64,000 bases of DNA from an uncultured Lachnospiraceae bacterium (lineage in GTDB: Bacteria; Bacillota; Clostridia; Lachnospirales; Lachnospiraceae), in contig CAJOMN010000006.1 in assembly GCA_905235745.1 (NCBI GenBank), positions 1 to 64,000 of the forward strand, in the 5' to 3' direction. How positions within the stretch are numbered: position 1 is the first letter of the stretch; the number at the start of each line of letters is the position of its first letter. The translations under genes and the position numbers were made by a program. Positions 42,329-52,141 of the stretch are shown piece by piece. The notes under the pieces are model-generated. The model saw only the letters and a program-made list of their open reading frames with translations, made no database searches and was not told where the DNA came from.

Positions 42329-45300
42329 TGTATTTAAAGAATATTGAGGTACAGGGATTCAAATCCTTTGCCGACAAGATCAAGTTTGAATTTCATCAGG
42401 GAATAACCGCTATTGTCGGACCTAACGGATCGGGTAAGAGTAACGTTGCAGATGCCGTCAGATGGGTTCTGGGCGAACAGAGCGCAAGGCAGCTTCGCGG
42501 TTCTTCAATGCAGGATATCATCTTTTCGGGTACGGAAATGCGCAAACCGATGGGTTACGCATATGTTGCGATCACGCTCGACAACTCGGATCATGCCCTT
42601 CCGACGGATTATGAGGAGGTCACCGTTGCACGCCGCGTATACCGCTCGGGAGAGAGCGAATATCTGATAAACGGAACGACGTGCAGGCTCAAGGATGTAG
42701 CCGAAATGTTCTATGATACGGGTATCGGTAAGGAAGGATACTCGATAATCGGGCAGGGACAGATAGACAGGATCCTCTCGGGAAAGCCCGAAGAGAGAAG
42801 AGAACTCTTCGATGAAGCTGCAGGTATAGTCAAGTTCAAGAAGAGAAAAGCGACCGCGCTCAAAAAGCTTGAGCAGGAGAGAGCCAACCTTGTAAGGGTG
42901 TCGGATATATTAAGTGAACTTGAACGTCAGACGGGGCCTCTTGAGAAACAGTCCGAGACAGCCAAGAGCTATCTTCAGATGAAAGAGGAGCTTAAGCGTC
43001 TGGATGTCAATATCTTCCTGATAGATAACGAGAACGCCAAGGCATCCCTCAGGGAGTGCGAAGAGAAGATAGCGATAGCGTCTTCGGATATGGACGGAGC
43101 CAACGCCGAGAATGAGAAGTTAAAAGAGGAGTACGGCGATATCGAATCCCGTATCGCCGAGCTTGATGCGCAGATAGAGGAAAAGCGGCAGAAGCTGTCC
43201 GATGACAGTTTACTGAAAGAAAAGCTTGAAGGCGAGATCAATGTTCTTCGGGAGAAGATCAATTCCGCCAATATATCCGCCGACCATTACAGAACAAGAC
43301 AGCAGACTCTGACGGAAGAGATCGCTTCCAAGGAGTCCGAAGAGGTGCGTCTTGCTGCCGAGCAGACTGCTCTTGATTCGGGAACGGAAGAGCTGATCAG
43401 AAAACGGGACGAAGCCGCAGGAGAGCTTGAAAAGCTGCAGGCGCAGATAGAAGAAGAAAACAGCAATGTCGAAAAGAACAAGAATCTTATAATAGAGCTT
43501 CTCAATGAGAGAGCCGGGATCAAGACAAGGCTCGGACAGTTCGGAACGATGCTTGAACAGACAAGGATCCGCGAAGCCGAGATTCAGTCGAAGCTCATCG
43601 GAGCCAAGAGCGAGGAGGCGGAGCAGGACGCGCTTGTAAATGCCCTGACTCTTGAACTAAACACGATCTGTTCCGAAATACAGGCGGCGGACGCCGGGCG
43701 CGAATCCATGGAAGAGGCACTCGGTGATTACCGCTTAAAGCTCGAAGAACTCGACAGGAAGCTCGGAGAAGCCCAGATATCATATCACGGGATAAAATCC
43801 AGACTTGATACTTTAAAGAACCTTGCGGAGCGTTATGACGGCTACGGAAGCAGTATTAAGCGCGTCATGGAGCAGAAAGGCAAGGTAGCCGGGATCATAG
43901 GTGTTGTTGCCGATATCATGCAGGTAGAGGACAAGTATGAGACCGCTATCGAGACCGCGCTCGGAGGCAACATTCAGAATATCGTAACAAAAGACGAAAA
44001 TGTTGCCCGCAAGATGATACAGTATCTGAAAGACAACAAGGCCGGAAGAGCCACGTTCCTGCCGCTTACAACAGCACGGAACAGGGGCGAATTCGATAAG
44101 CCCGAGGTCAGGAATGCAGCGGGATTTGTCGGAATGGCCAATGAGCTTGTAAGTGCCGCTCCGGAATATGATGATGTCATCAGCCAGCTCCTCGGCGCCA
44201 TTATCGTCATCGATAATGTTGAAAATGCGTTAAAACTTGCCAAAGAGTACAACTATACGCTCAGGATAGTAACGCTTGAAGGAGAGTATCTGACACCCGG
44301 CGGAGCCCTTGCGGGAGGTTCGTTCAAGAATGCTTCGAACCTTCTCGGTAGAAAGAGGGAGATCGATTCGCTTGAGGCGCAGGCCAAGAGCGGACTTCAT
44401 AATATCGAATCGATAATGGATGAAATTGATTCGACCAAGGATGCCCGGCAGAAGAAACGTGATGAGATCGAAGCCGTCAAGGCCAAGCTGCAGGAACTGT
44501 ATATTTCGCAAAACACGGCGCAGCTTAATGTTGACGCTGCCAACAAGCACAAAGAAGAGATGATCGCCGATCATGCCAATCTCGAGAATGAGTACAGGCA
44601 GATGAAGGACGCTGCGGAAAACATCATCACGGATGAAAGCAATGCAAAGGATGAACTTACCGCATCGGAGAAAAGCGAGGAAGAACTAAACGCGACAATA
44701 AACGAGGCAGGCGAACGGCTCGAAAAATTAAGGGACATCGAGACGGAGAAGGTGTTTGCCAAAACAGATCTTGACCTTGAAGTCACCAGAGAAAAGCAGA
44801 AGCAGGATTTCGCCCGGCAGAATGTCGAAAGAGTCCGCGCCGAGCTCGAACATCTGAGAAAAGAGCTTGAGGAAGTCGCCGCAAGCATCAAGGCTACAGA
44901 AACCGAGATAAGCGAAAAAGAGGAGAACATCACCCGGATAAGGGAGACCATTGAGGCATCAAAGGGTGTGGCGGATGAGAATGAGACCGCGATGAAAGAG
45001 GCGATTGCGAGCAAGGAGGAGTTTGCCGCAAAGCAGAAGACATTCTTTGACAAGAGAGAGGAGATATCCGCTAAGATATCCTCCCTTGACAAGGAGCTTT
45101 ACCGTCTGAATTCCCAGAAGGAAAAGATCGAGGAAGAGCAGGAAAACCGCATCAATTATATGTGGAACGAATACGAGATCACTCTTTCGCATGCTGTCGA
45201 GATGCGCGATGAGACACTTAACGATCCGCCGGCAATGAGAAAGAGCATACATAAGCTCCGTGATGATATACGCGGACTCGGAGATGTAAACGTAAATGCC

Positions 45301-45888
45301 ATCGAGGACTATCGTGCTCTCATGGAAAGATATACATTTACGAAGACACAGCATGACGATCTCGTTACGGCCGAGCAGGATATCCTCGGCATTCTCGATG
45401 AACTTGACAAACAGATGCGGGTACAGTTCGAGGAGAACTTCAAGCTTATCGCCGAGGAGTTTGACAAGGTGTTCAAGGAACTGTTCGGAGGCGGAACGGG
45501 TACGCTTAAGATAAATGACGACGAGGATATTCTTGAGGCGGGCATTAACATTAATGCACAGCCCCCGGGCAAGAAGCTGCAGAATATGCTGATGCTCTCC
45601 GGAGGTGAGAAGGCACTTGCCGCGATAGCGCTTCTGTTTGCCATTCAGAATCTCAAGCCCTCTCCGTTCTGTATTCTTGATGAGATCGAGGCGGCGCTTG
45701 ATGAATCGAATGTAGGAAGATTCGCTGGATATCTGAATAAATTAACAGGGCACACTCAGTTCATCGTAATCACCCACAGAAGGGGAACGATGGAAAAAGC
45801 TGACAGGCTCTATGGAATAACGATGCAGGAGAAGGGTGTGTCGGCGCTTGTCTCCGTTAACCTTATTGACAAGGATCTGGATGACTGA
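42328..45888 (+). CDS. smc: Chromosome segregation protein SMC
   Basis: 1186 residues, full length. Walker A GPNGSGKSN, two long coiled-coil arms, a hinge around residues 510-690 (GYGSSIKRVMEQ, ETALGGNIQN), then signature LSGGEKALAAIALLFA and Walker B FCILDEIEAALDE. It compacts and segregates the chromosome with ScpA and ScpB. Encoded between rnc and ftsY as in most Firmicutes. Confidence 0.98.
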   Translation: MYLKNIEVQGFKSFADKIKFEFHQGITAIVGPNGSGKSNVADAVRWVLGEQSARQLRGSSMQDIIFSGTEMRKPMGYAYVAITLDNSDHALPTDYEEVTVARRVYRSGESEYLINGTTCRLKDVAEMFYDTGIGKEGYSIIGQGQIDRILSGKPEERRELFDEAAGIVKFKKRKATALKKLEQERANLVRVSDILSELERQTGPLEKQSETAKSYLQMKEELKRLDVNIFLIDNENAKASLRECEEKIAIASSDMDGANAENEKLKEEYGDIESRIAELDAQIEEKRQKLSDDSLLKEKLEGEINVLREKINSANISADHYRTRQQTLTEEIASKESEEVRLAAEQTALDSGTEELIRKRDEAAGELEKLQAQIEEENSNVEKNKNLIIELLNERAGIKTRLGQFGTMLEQTRIREAEIQSKLIGAKSEEAEQDALVNALTLELNTICSEIQAADAGRESMEEALGDYRLKLEELDRKLGEAQISYHGIKSRLDTLKNLAERYDGYGSSIKRVMEQKGKVAGIIGVVADIMQVEDKYETAIETALGGNIQNIVTKDENVARKMIQYLKDNKAGRATFLPLTTARNRGEFDKPEVRNAAGFVGMANELVSAAPEYDDVISQLLGAIIVIDNVENALKLAKEYNYTLRIVTLEGEYLTPGGALAGGSFKNASNLLGRKREIDSLEAQAKSGLHNIESIMDEIDSTKDARQKKRDEIEAVKAKLQELYISQNTAQLNVDAANKHKEEMIADHANLENEYRQMKDAAENIITDESNAKDELTASEKSEEELNATINEAGERLEKLRDIETEKVFAKTDLDLEVTREKQKQDFARQNVERVRAELEHLRKELEEVAASIKATETEISEKEENITRIRETIEASKGVADENETAMKEAIASKEEFAAKQKTFFDKREEISAKISSLDKELYRLNSQKEKIEEEQENRINYMWNEYEITLSHAVEMRDETLNDPPAMRKSIHKLRDDIRGLGDVNVNAIEDYRALMERYTFTKTQHDDLVTAEQDILGILDELDKQMRVQFEENFKLIAEEFDKVFKELFGGGTGTLKINDDEDILEAGININAQPPGKKLQNMLMLSGGEKALAAIALLFAIQNLKPSPFCILDEIEAALDESNVGRFAGYLNKLTGHTQFIVITHRRGTMEKADRLYGITMQEKGVSALVSVNLIDKDLDD

Positions 45889-45890
45889 CC

Positions 45891-46832
45891 ATGGCTTTTT
45901 TTGAAAGATTATTTGCAGGACTGGGCAAGACGAGAGAACAACTGGATGATAATCTTGCCGAGGTATTTGACAGGGATTCGATCGACGATGATTTCTATGA
46001 TGATCTCGAAGAACTCCTCATATTGTCCGATATCGGCGTTGCTGCGACGCAGAACATTATCGACGGTCTGAAGCAGGATGAACGTTCCGAGCATATCAGA
46101 AAGCCTGCGGCGCTTGGTACCCATCTGGTCGCCAAGGTCAAAGAACAGCTTGAGAAATGTCCTGCCGATTACACGTTTGAAGAGCAAAGAAGCGTTGTCC
46201 TTGTCGTCGGAGTGAACGGCGCAGGTAAGACTACGACGATAGGCAAGCTTGCCATGAAGTACAAAGAGCATGGCAAAAAGGTTATGATAGCCGCAGCGGA
46301 CACATTCCGGGCGGCTGCTCTTGAACAGCTTGAGATCTGGGCTGACAGAAGTAAAGTACAGCTTATAACCGGACAGGACGGTCAGGATCCTTCTTCCGTT
46401 GTGTATGATGCGGTAAGTGCCGCAAAGGCAAGGGATATGGATATCCTCCTCATAGATACGGCGGGGCGCCTTAACAACAAGAAGAACCTGATGGAAGAAC
46501 TGAAGAAAATGAAAAGGATAATCGACCGCGAATATCCGGAGGCGTATCGTGAGACACTGCTGGTGCTTGACGGGACGTGCGGTCAGAATGCAGTCAGCCA
46601 GGCGAGGGATTTCAAGGATGCGACGGATGTTACCGGCATCGTCATAACAAAGCTTGATGGCAGTTCAAAGGGCGGAATGGCTATTGCCGTACAGTCCGAG
46701 CTTTCGATACCGGTCAAGTATATAGGGGTAGGAGAAGGGACAGACGATCTCCAGCGGTTTGATACAGATGATTACGTAAAAGCATTGTTCTACAGGGAGG
46801 ATAATACCGGCGATGGCGACGAAACGGAATAA
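45891..46832 (+). CDS. ftsY: Signal recognition particle receptor FtsY
   Basis: 313 residues. Short N-terminus without the long acidic A domain, then NG domain: G1 GVNGAGKTTT, AADTFRAAALEQL, DTAGRL, TKLDGSSKGG. It docks SRP-ribosome complexes at the membrane. It starts 2 bases after smc and overlaps ilvA by 20 bases. Confidence 0.97.
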   Translation: MAFFERLFAGLGKTREQLDDNLAEVFDRDSIDDDFYDDLEELLILSDIGVAATQNIIDGLKQDERSEHIRKPAALGTHLVAKVKEQLEKCPADYTFEEQRSVVLVVGVNGAGKTTTIGKLAMKYKEHGKKVMIAAADTFRAAALEQLEIWADRSKVQLITGQDGQDPSSVVYDAVSAAKARDMDILLIDTAGRLNNKKNLMEELKKMKRIIDREYPEAYRETLLVLDGTCGQNAVSQARDFKDATDVTGIVITKLDGSSKGGMAIAVQSELSIPVKYIGVGEGTDDLQRFDTDDYVKALFYREDNTGDGDETE

Positions 46833-48054
46833 TACATCCGATATGCTGACACTGGACAGGTTTGAGGAAGCGGCCGGGATCGTCCGGGAAGTCACAAAAG
46901 AGACGAAACTGGTGTACAGTTCTTACCTGAGTGAACGCACCGGAAACAAAGTGTATCTCAAGCCCGAGAACATGCAGATGACAGGGGCATACAAGCTGCG
47001 CGGAGCTTACTACAAGGTAAGCACGATGTCACCTTCCGAAAGGGCTAAAGGGATAATTACCGCATCCGCGGGAAATCACGCGCAGGGTGTTGCATATGCC
47101 GCAAGGGAATACGGGCCTAAGGCGGTTATAGTCATGCCTACTACGACTCCGCTCATTAAGGTCAACCGGACCAAGAATCTCGGAGCGGAGGTAATACTGT
47201 ACGGTGATGTATATGATGAGGCGTGCGAAAAGGCGCTGGAACTTGCCCGCCGTGAAGGCTATACATTCATTCATCCTTTTGATGACCTGACAGTTGCAAC
47301 CGGACAGGGTACTGTTGCGATGGAGATATTTCAGGATCTGCCGGTCGTTGATTATATACTTGTGCCTGTCGGAGGAGGCGGGCTTGCCGCAGGAGTATCA
47401 ACACTTGCGAAGCTTCTGAATCCCAAGATAAAGGTCATAGGTGTGGAGCCGGAGGGCGCCGCCTGTATGAAGGCTTCACTTGAAGCCGGCAGGGTCGTCG
47501 GACTCGACAGCGTATCGACGATCGCTGACGGAACCGCTGTCAAGACTCCGGGCACATTGATCTTTCCGTATGTTCAGAAGAATCTGGACCGGATAATAAC
47601 GGTCGGCGACGAGGAACTGATAGTCGCTTTTCTGGACATGGTCGAAAATCATAAGATGATAGTGGAGAATTCGGGTCTGCTTGCCGTAGCGGCTCTTGAT
47701 CATCTGAAGGTGAAGAATAAGAGGATCGTGTCGATACTTTCGGGCGGCAACATGGATGTGATCACAATGTCTTCCGTAGTATCCCAGGGACTCATTATGA
47801 GAGACCGTATATTTACAGTCTCCGTACTGCTTCCCGATAAGCCCGGACAGCTCTCCCTTGTTTCAAGCGTTATCGCCGAAGAAAACGGTAATGTCATCAA
47901 GCTTGAACATAATCAGTTTGTATCGACAAACAGAAATGCCGCCGTTGAGCTTCGTATCACGCTTGAGGCGTTCGGAACAGAGCATAAAGAACAGATACTG
48001 AAGGCGCTTGAGTTAAACGGATACAAACCGAAGATAGTACGCACAGTTATTTAA
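46813..48054 (+). CDS. ilvA: Threonine dehydratase (ACT-containing)
   Basis: 413 residues. A PLP fold II enzyme: PLP Lys in TGAYKLRGAYYKV, ASAGNHAQGVA, and glycine loop VGGGGLAAG; residues ~330-413 are an ACT domain. Length and single ACT domain match the Firmicutes IlvA/TdcB-like form giving 2-oxobutanoate from threonine. GGGAGG is 12 bases before ATG 46813, inside ftsY. Catabolic and biosynthetic roles cannot be separated here. No other branched-chain amino acid gene is near. Confidence 0.92.
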   Translation: MATKRNNTSDMLTLDRFEEAAGIVREVTKETKLVYSSYLSERTGNKVYLKPENMQMTGAYKLRGAYYKVSTMSPSERAKGIITASAGNHAQGVAYAAREYGPKAVIVMPTTTPLIKVNRTKNLGAEVILYGDVYDEACEKALELARREGYTFIHPFDDLTVATGQGTVAMEIFQDLPVVDYILVPVGGGGLAAGVSTLAKLLNPKIKVIGVEPEGAACMKASLEAGRVVGLDSVSTIADGTAVKTPGTLIFPYVQKNLDRIITVGDEELIVAFLDMVENHKMIVENSGLLAVAALDHLKVKNKRIVSILSGGNMDVITMSSVVSQGLIMRDRIFTVSVLLPDKPGQLSLVSSVIAEENGNVIKLEHNQFVSTNRNAAVELRITLEAFGTEHKEQILKALELNGYKPKIVRTVI

Positions 48055-48061
48055 GGATTTG

Positions 48062-48098
48062 CAGGTGTCAAGAGAAAATACTTGACACCTGTTTTTTT
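48062..48098 (+). terminator. Terminator after ilvA
   Basis: A perfect 11-bp stem CAGGTGTCAAG/CTTGACACCTG with an 8-base loop, then seven T. Its right arm contains the -35 box of the next promoter. Confidence 0.95.
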
Positions 48099-48110
48099 CT
48101 GATGTATCAT
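48082..48110 (+). promoter_or_regulatory. Promoter of ylxM-ffh overlapping a terminator
   Basis: TTGACA (48082-48087) lies in the right arm of the terminator, and TATCAT (48105-48110) follows after 17 bp. Transcription would start near 48117, only about 4 bases before the ylxM start codon. Confidence 0.65.
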
Positions 48111-48120
48111 ACCGAATGTT

Positions 48121-48435
48121 ATGGACGATATAGTAAAGAAAAATCTGCTATATGATTTTTACGGAGATCTTCTTACCGAACATCAGAGGCTCATATACGA
48201 AGACGCCGTCTATAACGACTGTTCGCTTTCGGAACTGGCGGATGAGTACCGGATATCAAGACAGGGCGTACATGATCTGCTGAAGAGATGCGACCGGATA
48301 CTTGAAGATTACGAAAGCAAGCTCGGACTTGTGGCAAAGTTTGAAAAGCTCCGGGTTCTTGCACGGAAGATAGAGGAAAGATCGAACGATGACGAGATCA
48401 CTCAGCTTGCGCATGAAATGATCGAAGTGATCTGA
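48121..48435 (+). CDS. ylxM: YlxM, SRP-associated helix-turn-helix protein
   Basis: 104 residues. LLYDFYGDLLTEHQRLIYE and SLSELADEYRISRQGVHDLLK match the YlxM/UPF0122 family with a sigma-70 region 4-like helix-turn-helix. It is encoded next to ffh across Firmicutes and stimulates SRP GTPase activity in streptococci. No Shine-Dalgarno precedes ATG 48121, and the promoter leaves almost no leader, so the mRNA may be leaderless. Confidence 0.95.
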   Translation: MDDIVKKNLLYDFYGDLLTEHQRLIYEDAVYNDCSLSELADEYRISRQGVHDLLKRCDRILEDYESKLGLVAKFEKLRVLARKIEERSNDDEITQLAHEMIEVI

Positions 48436-48450
48436 TCACGGGATAGTAAT

Positions 48451-49803
48451 ATGGCATTTGAAAGCCTTACCGATAAATTACAGAATGTTTTTAAGGGTCT
48501 GAGGAGAAAGGGCAGACTCACCGAGAGCGATGTCAAAGAAGCGCTTCGTGAAGTCAAAATGGCTCTTCTTGAGGCCGATGTTAACTTCAAGGTCGTCAAA
48601 GGATTTATTAAAAGCATTGAAGAACGCGCGGTAGGAACCGATGTCTTAAACGGCCTTAATCCCGCACAGACTGTCATTAAGATCGTGAACGAAGAAATGA
48701 TCGCCCTCATGGGAAGCGAGACGACGGAGCTTTCCTTTGAACCCGGAAAGGCAATGACGGTGATCATGATGTGCGGTCTTCAGGGTTCCGGTAAGACAAC
48801 AACTGCCGCGAAGCTCGCACTGAAGCTGTCCTCAAAAGGCAAAAAGAGTCTGCTTGTCGCATGCGATGTATACAGACCAGCGGCTTTCGAGCAGTTACGT
48901 GTAAATGCCGAAAAGGTATCGGCGGACTTCTTCGGGATCGAAGGCGAAAAGGATACGCTCCGCATTGTCAGGGAAGCGATGGATTATGCCGCAGAGCGAA
49001 ATGACAATGTTGTGATAATAGATACGGCCGGGCGGCTCCAGATAGATGAAGTTCTGATGGAGGAGCTGCAGAACATCAAAAATGCGGTCACGGTTCATGA
49101 TACACTTCTGGTTGTCGATGCGATGACAGGACAGGAAGCGGTTAATGTGGCCGAGACGTTTAACGAAAAGGTCGGAATTGACGGCGTTATACTGTCCAAG
49201 ACGGACGGTGACGCAAGAGGCGGCGCCGCGCTTTCCGTAAAGGCAGTTACAGGCAAGCCCATACTGTTCACGGGTACAGGTGAAAAACCGGAGGATTTCG
49301 ACCAGTTCTATCCTGACAGGATGGCGTCGAGAATACTCGGCATGGGAGACGTGCTGAGCCTGATAGAGAAGGCAGGAGAACAGATCGATGAGGACAGGGA
49401 AAGGGAAATGTCCTCAAGGCTTCGGAAAGGTAAGTTCGATTTCGATGATTACCTGGAGAGCCTTAACCAGATGAAGAAGATGGGCGGAATGTCGTCGATC
49501 CTGTCAATGCTCCCGGGAATGGGGCAGATGCTTCCGAAAGGAGCCAAGATGGGAGATATATCCGACCAGATAGACGATAAGAAACTGGCAAGAACCGAGG
49601 CAATCATACTCAGCATGACAACGGAAGAGCGACACAATCCCGACCTGCTGAACCCCTCAAGAAAACACAGGATAGCGAACGGAGCGGGGGTTGATATCGC
49701 CGAGGTCAACAGATTTGTCAAACAGTTCAGGGAAGCGCAGAAGATGATGAAACGTTTCCCGCAGATGATGGGAAAACGCGGCAGATTTAAGCTCCCGTTT
49801 TAA
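48451..49803 (+). CDS. ffh: Signal recognition particle protein Ffh
   Basis: 450 residues. N domain, then G domain with GLQGSGKTTTAAKLA, DVYRPAAFEQL, DTAGRL and SKTDGDARGG, then a methionine-rich M domain (MKKMGGMSSILSMLPGMGQ, RFPQMMG) that binds signal sequences and SRP RNA. It lies 15 bases after ylxM. Confidence 0.98.
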   Translation: MAFESLTDKLQNVFKGLRRKGRLTESDVKEALREVKMALLEADVNFKVVKGFIKSIEERAVGTDVLNGLNPAQTVIKIVNEEMIALMGSETTELSFEPGKAMTVIMMCGLQGSGKTTTAAKLALKLSSKGKKSLLVACDVYRPAAFEQLRVNAEKVSADFFGIEGEKDTLRIVREAMDYAAERNDNVVIIDTAGRLQIDEVLMEELQNIKNAVTVHDTLLVVDAMTGQEAVNVAETFNEKVGIDGVILSKTDGDARGGAALSVKAVTGKPILFTGTGEKPEDFDQFYPDRMASRILGMGDVLSLIEKAGEQIDEDREREMSSRLRKGKFDFDDYLESLNQMKKMGGMSSILSMLPGMGQMLPKGAKMGDISDQIDDKKLARTEAIILSMTTEERHNPDLLNPSRKHRIANGAGVDIAEVNRFVKQFREAQKMMKRFPQMMGKRGRFKLPF

Positions 49804-49840
49804 TAATATGATATAAAATTAATAAATGGAGGAATTGGAA

Positions 49841-50086
49841 ATGGCAGTAAAGATCAGACTCAGGAGAATGGGACAGAAGAAGGCTCCTTATTACAGGATC
49901 GTTGTAGCGGATTCAAGGAGTCCCCGTGACGGAAGATGTATCGAGGAGATAGGTACGTATGATCCGAATACGGATCCGTCAACGTACAAGATCGACGAGG
50001 AAAAGGCCAAAAAGTGGCTTGCCAACGGGGCACAGCCCACGGAAGTGGTCGGAAAACTCTTCAAGCTTGCCGGTATTGAGAAATAA
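49841..50086 (+). CDS. rpsP: 30S ribosomal protein S16
   Basis: 81 residues from ATG 49841, with GGAGG 8 bases upstream (a longer frame from 49826 would include the RBS). [20 protein letters not shown] is the S16 signature. Confidence 0.98.
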   Translation: MAVKIRLRRMGQKKAPYYRIVVADSRSPRDGRCIEEIGTYDPNTDPSTYKIDEEKAKKWLANGAQPTEVVGKLFKLAGIEK

Positions 50087-50112
50087 CAGACAGAGGATCG
50101 AGGAGACGTAAT

Positions 50113-50343
50113 ATGAAAGAACTTGTTGAGGTTATCGCCAAATCTCTTGTCGACAATCCGGATCAGGTATCGGTCACGGAAAAGGAAGACTCCAGATCGA
50201 TCACGATCGAGCTCAAGGTAGCCCCCCAGGACATGGGAAAGGTTATCGGAAAGCAGGGAAGGATCGCCAAGGCTATCCGCGGGGTTGTCAAGGCGGCGTC
50301 CGCAGATCTGCCCAAGAAGGTTTTGGTTGATATAGTAGATTAA
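50113..50343 (+). CDS. khpA: KH-domain RNA-binding protein KhpA
   Basis: 76 residues, RBS GGAGA. A single KH domain with GKVIGKQGRIAKAIR (GxxG loop). It is encoded between rpsP and rimM as in most Firmicutes. KhpA pairs with KhpB (Jag) to bind RNA and influences cell division and wall growth. Confidence 0.95.
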   Translation: MKELVEVIAKSLVDNPDQVSVTEKEDSRSITIELKVAPQDMGKVIGKQGRIAKAIRGVVKAASADLPKKVLVDIVD

Positions 50344-50345
50344 TT

Positions 50346-50849
50346 TTGGAAGATTTATTACAGATCGGTGTGATCACGAAGGTTCACGGAGTCCATGGAG
50401 AGGTTAAGGTCTATCCGATGACGGACGATGTGAAGCGTTTCAAACAACTGAAAAGAACCATTCTGGATACGGGAAGCGGTCAGATCGAGCTTGAGTGCGT
50501 GTCCGCAAAATATTTCAAGCAGTATGTCATACTGTCATTCAAAGGATACGATACGGTCGAGTCGATCGAAAAGTATTGCGGCAAGGGAATCTATGTCACG
50601 AGGGATGACGCGGTAAAGCTTGGAAAGGATGAGTATTTCATCGCTGATCTGATAGGCATGAAGGTTACCGATGATAAGCTTTGCGGCACTATAACCGATG
50701 TCATATCAACAGGCGCAAATGACGTGTATGATATCAGCCTTGATGACGGCCGAAGGCTCCTTCTTCCCGCCATCAGGGAATGCGTTCTGAGTGTTGATAC
50801 AGATGCCGGTTTGATGAAGATTCATATTCTGGACGGGTTGCTCGAATGA
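50346..50849 (+). CDS. rimM: 16S rRNA processing protein RimM
   Basis: 167 residues from TTG 50346, 2 bases after the khpA stop. IGVITKVHGVHGEVKVYPM is the N-terminal RimM barrel; EYFIADLIGMKV begins the PRC-barrel half. It helps assemble the 30S head near S19. There is no strong RBS; coupling to khpA is likely. Its stop overlaps the trmD start (ATGA). Confidence 0.95.
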   Translation: MEDLLQIGVITKVHGVHGEVKVYPMTDDVKRFKQLKRTILDTGSGQIELECVSAKYFKQYVILSFKGYDTVESIEKYCGKGIYVTRDDAVKLGKDEYFIADLIGMKVTDDKLCGTITDVISTGANDVYDISLDDGRRLLLPAIRECVLSVDTDAGLMKIHILDGLLE

Positions 50850-51622
50850 ACTTTCACATAATGACGCTTTTTCCGGAAATGGTAATGTCCGTCCTGTCCG
50901 AAAGCATAATAGGCCGGGCAATATCAAACGGATACATAAATGCGGAAGCCGTAAACATACGTGATTACGCCAACAACAAGCACAATAAGGTCGACGACTA
51001 CACATACGGCGGCGGAGCGGGAATGCTCATGCAGGCAGATCCGGTCTACAGGTGTTATGAAGCGATAATGAGTAATATCGCGGCGCGTGATAACGGTCCG
51101 GGAAAGGCCGCAAGAGCGCCAAGAGTTGTCTATCTTACCCCGCAGGGCAGTATATTTGACCAGAATATGGCATCGGAGTATGCGCTTGAAGATGATCTGA
51201 TACTTTTGTGCGGGCATTATGAGGGCATAGACGAGAGAGTGATCGAAGAGATAGTTACCGACTGCGTATCGGTCGGAGACTATGTGCTGACCGGCGGTGA
51301 ACTGGCTGCAATGATTGTAGTCGATGCGGTATCAAGGCTGTGTCCGGGCGTGCTGTCCAATTCCGATTCGCCGGAAAGCGAATCATTCTCCGACGGACTG
51401 CTCGAATATCCGCAGTATTCGAGACCCGAGGTCTGGCACGGAAGACAGGTTCCGGAAGTGCTGCTGTCGGGCGATCACGAAAAGGTTGCCGCATGGCGCC
51501 ATGAAATGGCACTTAGTCGCACGATGGATCAAAGATTCGATCTGTACAGGAAGTATGTGATGTCGCATCCGGAGGAATTTATTCCGAAGAAGCCGCGGCG
51601 CCGGAAGAAGAAAACAGATTAA
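50846..51622 (+). CDS. trmD: tRNA (guanine-N1)-methyltransferase
   Basis: 258 residues. A SPOUT methyltransferase: MNFHIMTLFPEMV start, YGGGAGMLMQADPV, LCGHYEGIDERVIEE and the knot region GDYVLTGGELAA. It methylates G37 of tRNAs reading CNN and GNN codons, preventing frameshifts. The lysine/arginine-rich tail (KKPRRRKKK) is a few residues longer than usual. Confidence 0.97.
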   Translation: MNFHIMTLFPEMVMSVLSESIIGRAISNGYINAEAVNIRDYANNKHNKVDDYTYGGGAGMLMQADPVYRCYEAIMSNIAARDNGPGKAARAPRVVYLTPQGSIFDQNMASEYALEDDLILLCGHYEGIDERVIEEIVTDCVSVGDYVLTGGELAAMIVVDAVSRLCPGVLSNSDSPESESFSDGLLEYPQYSRPEVWHGRQVPEVLLSGDHEKVAAWRHEMALSRTMDQRFDLYRKYVMSHPEEFIPKKPRRRKKKTD

Positions 51623-51626
51623 TCCC

Positions 51627-51725
51627 TTGCATTTGAAAGGGGCATATGTTAAGATAACGAGGTTATTAAGACGGTCCTCTGCCTTATTGTAAGCTAAGAA
51701 CGTCCCAAGAGTCAGGAGGAAAGAT
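51627..51725 (+). promoter_or_regulatory. Promoter and leader of rplS
   Basis: TTGCAT (51627-51632) and TAAGAT (51650-51655) are 17 bp apart, with an extended TG at 51647-51648. The ~65-base leader that follows has a conserved look (AAGACGGTCCTCTGCCTTA) and could be an L19-type autoregulatory leader, but no convincing fold could be drawn by eye. AGGAGG lies 8 bases before the start codon. Confidence 0.55.
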
Positions 51726-52073
51726 ATGAACGACATTATCAAAGAAATCGAGCAGGAACAGCTCAAGGAATCCGTTGATGAATTTGCAGTAGGCGATACG
51801 GTGAAAGTATACGGCAAGATCAAAGAGGGTAACCGCGAGAGGATTCAGGTGTTTGAAGGTACCGTGATCAAGCGCCAGGGCGGTTCCAACAGGGAAACAT
51901 TTACGGTCCGCAAGAATTCCAACGGCGTGGGTGTTGAGAAGACATGGCCGCTTCATTCACCCAATGTGGAGAAGATAGAAGTCGTAAGACGCGGTAAAGT
52001 CCGCAGGGCAAAGCTTTTCTACTTAAGAGACCGTTCGGGCAAGAGTGCTAAGGTTAAGGAACTCATTCGCTGA
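51726..52073 (+). CDS. rplS: 50S ribosomal protein L19
   Basis: 115 residues, [27 protein letters not shown] and [19 protein letters not shown] are L19 signatures; the tail [15 protein letters not shown] is intact. It sits at the 30S-50S interface. Confidence 0.98.
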   Translation: MNDIIKEIEQEQLKESVDEFAVGDTVKVYGKIKEGNRERIQVFEGTVIKRQGGSNRETFTVRKNSNGVGVEKTWPLHSPNVEKIEVVRRGKVRRAKLFYLRDRSGKSAKVKELIR

Positions 52074-52088
52074 CAGAAAGTTTATTGG

Positions 52089-52120
52089 GAAGCACTTGCA
52101 TATGCAGGTGCTTCTTGTTA
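52089..52120 (+). terminator. Terminator after rplS
   Basis: An 11-bp stem GAAGCACTTGC/GCAGGTGCTTC (one G-U) with an ATAT loop, then a weak T-rich tail TTGTTAT. It lies within the longer frame of the next gene, which supports the later start at 52142. Confidence 0.7.
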
Positions 52121-52141
52121 TACGGGGGTTCATCAAGTGTC

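Noticed and set aside
52085..52141. N-terminal extension of the first lepB
   Set aside because: It would include the rplS terminator hairpin, and the extra residues are unlike any signal peptidase start.
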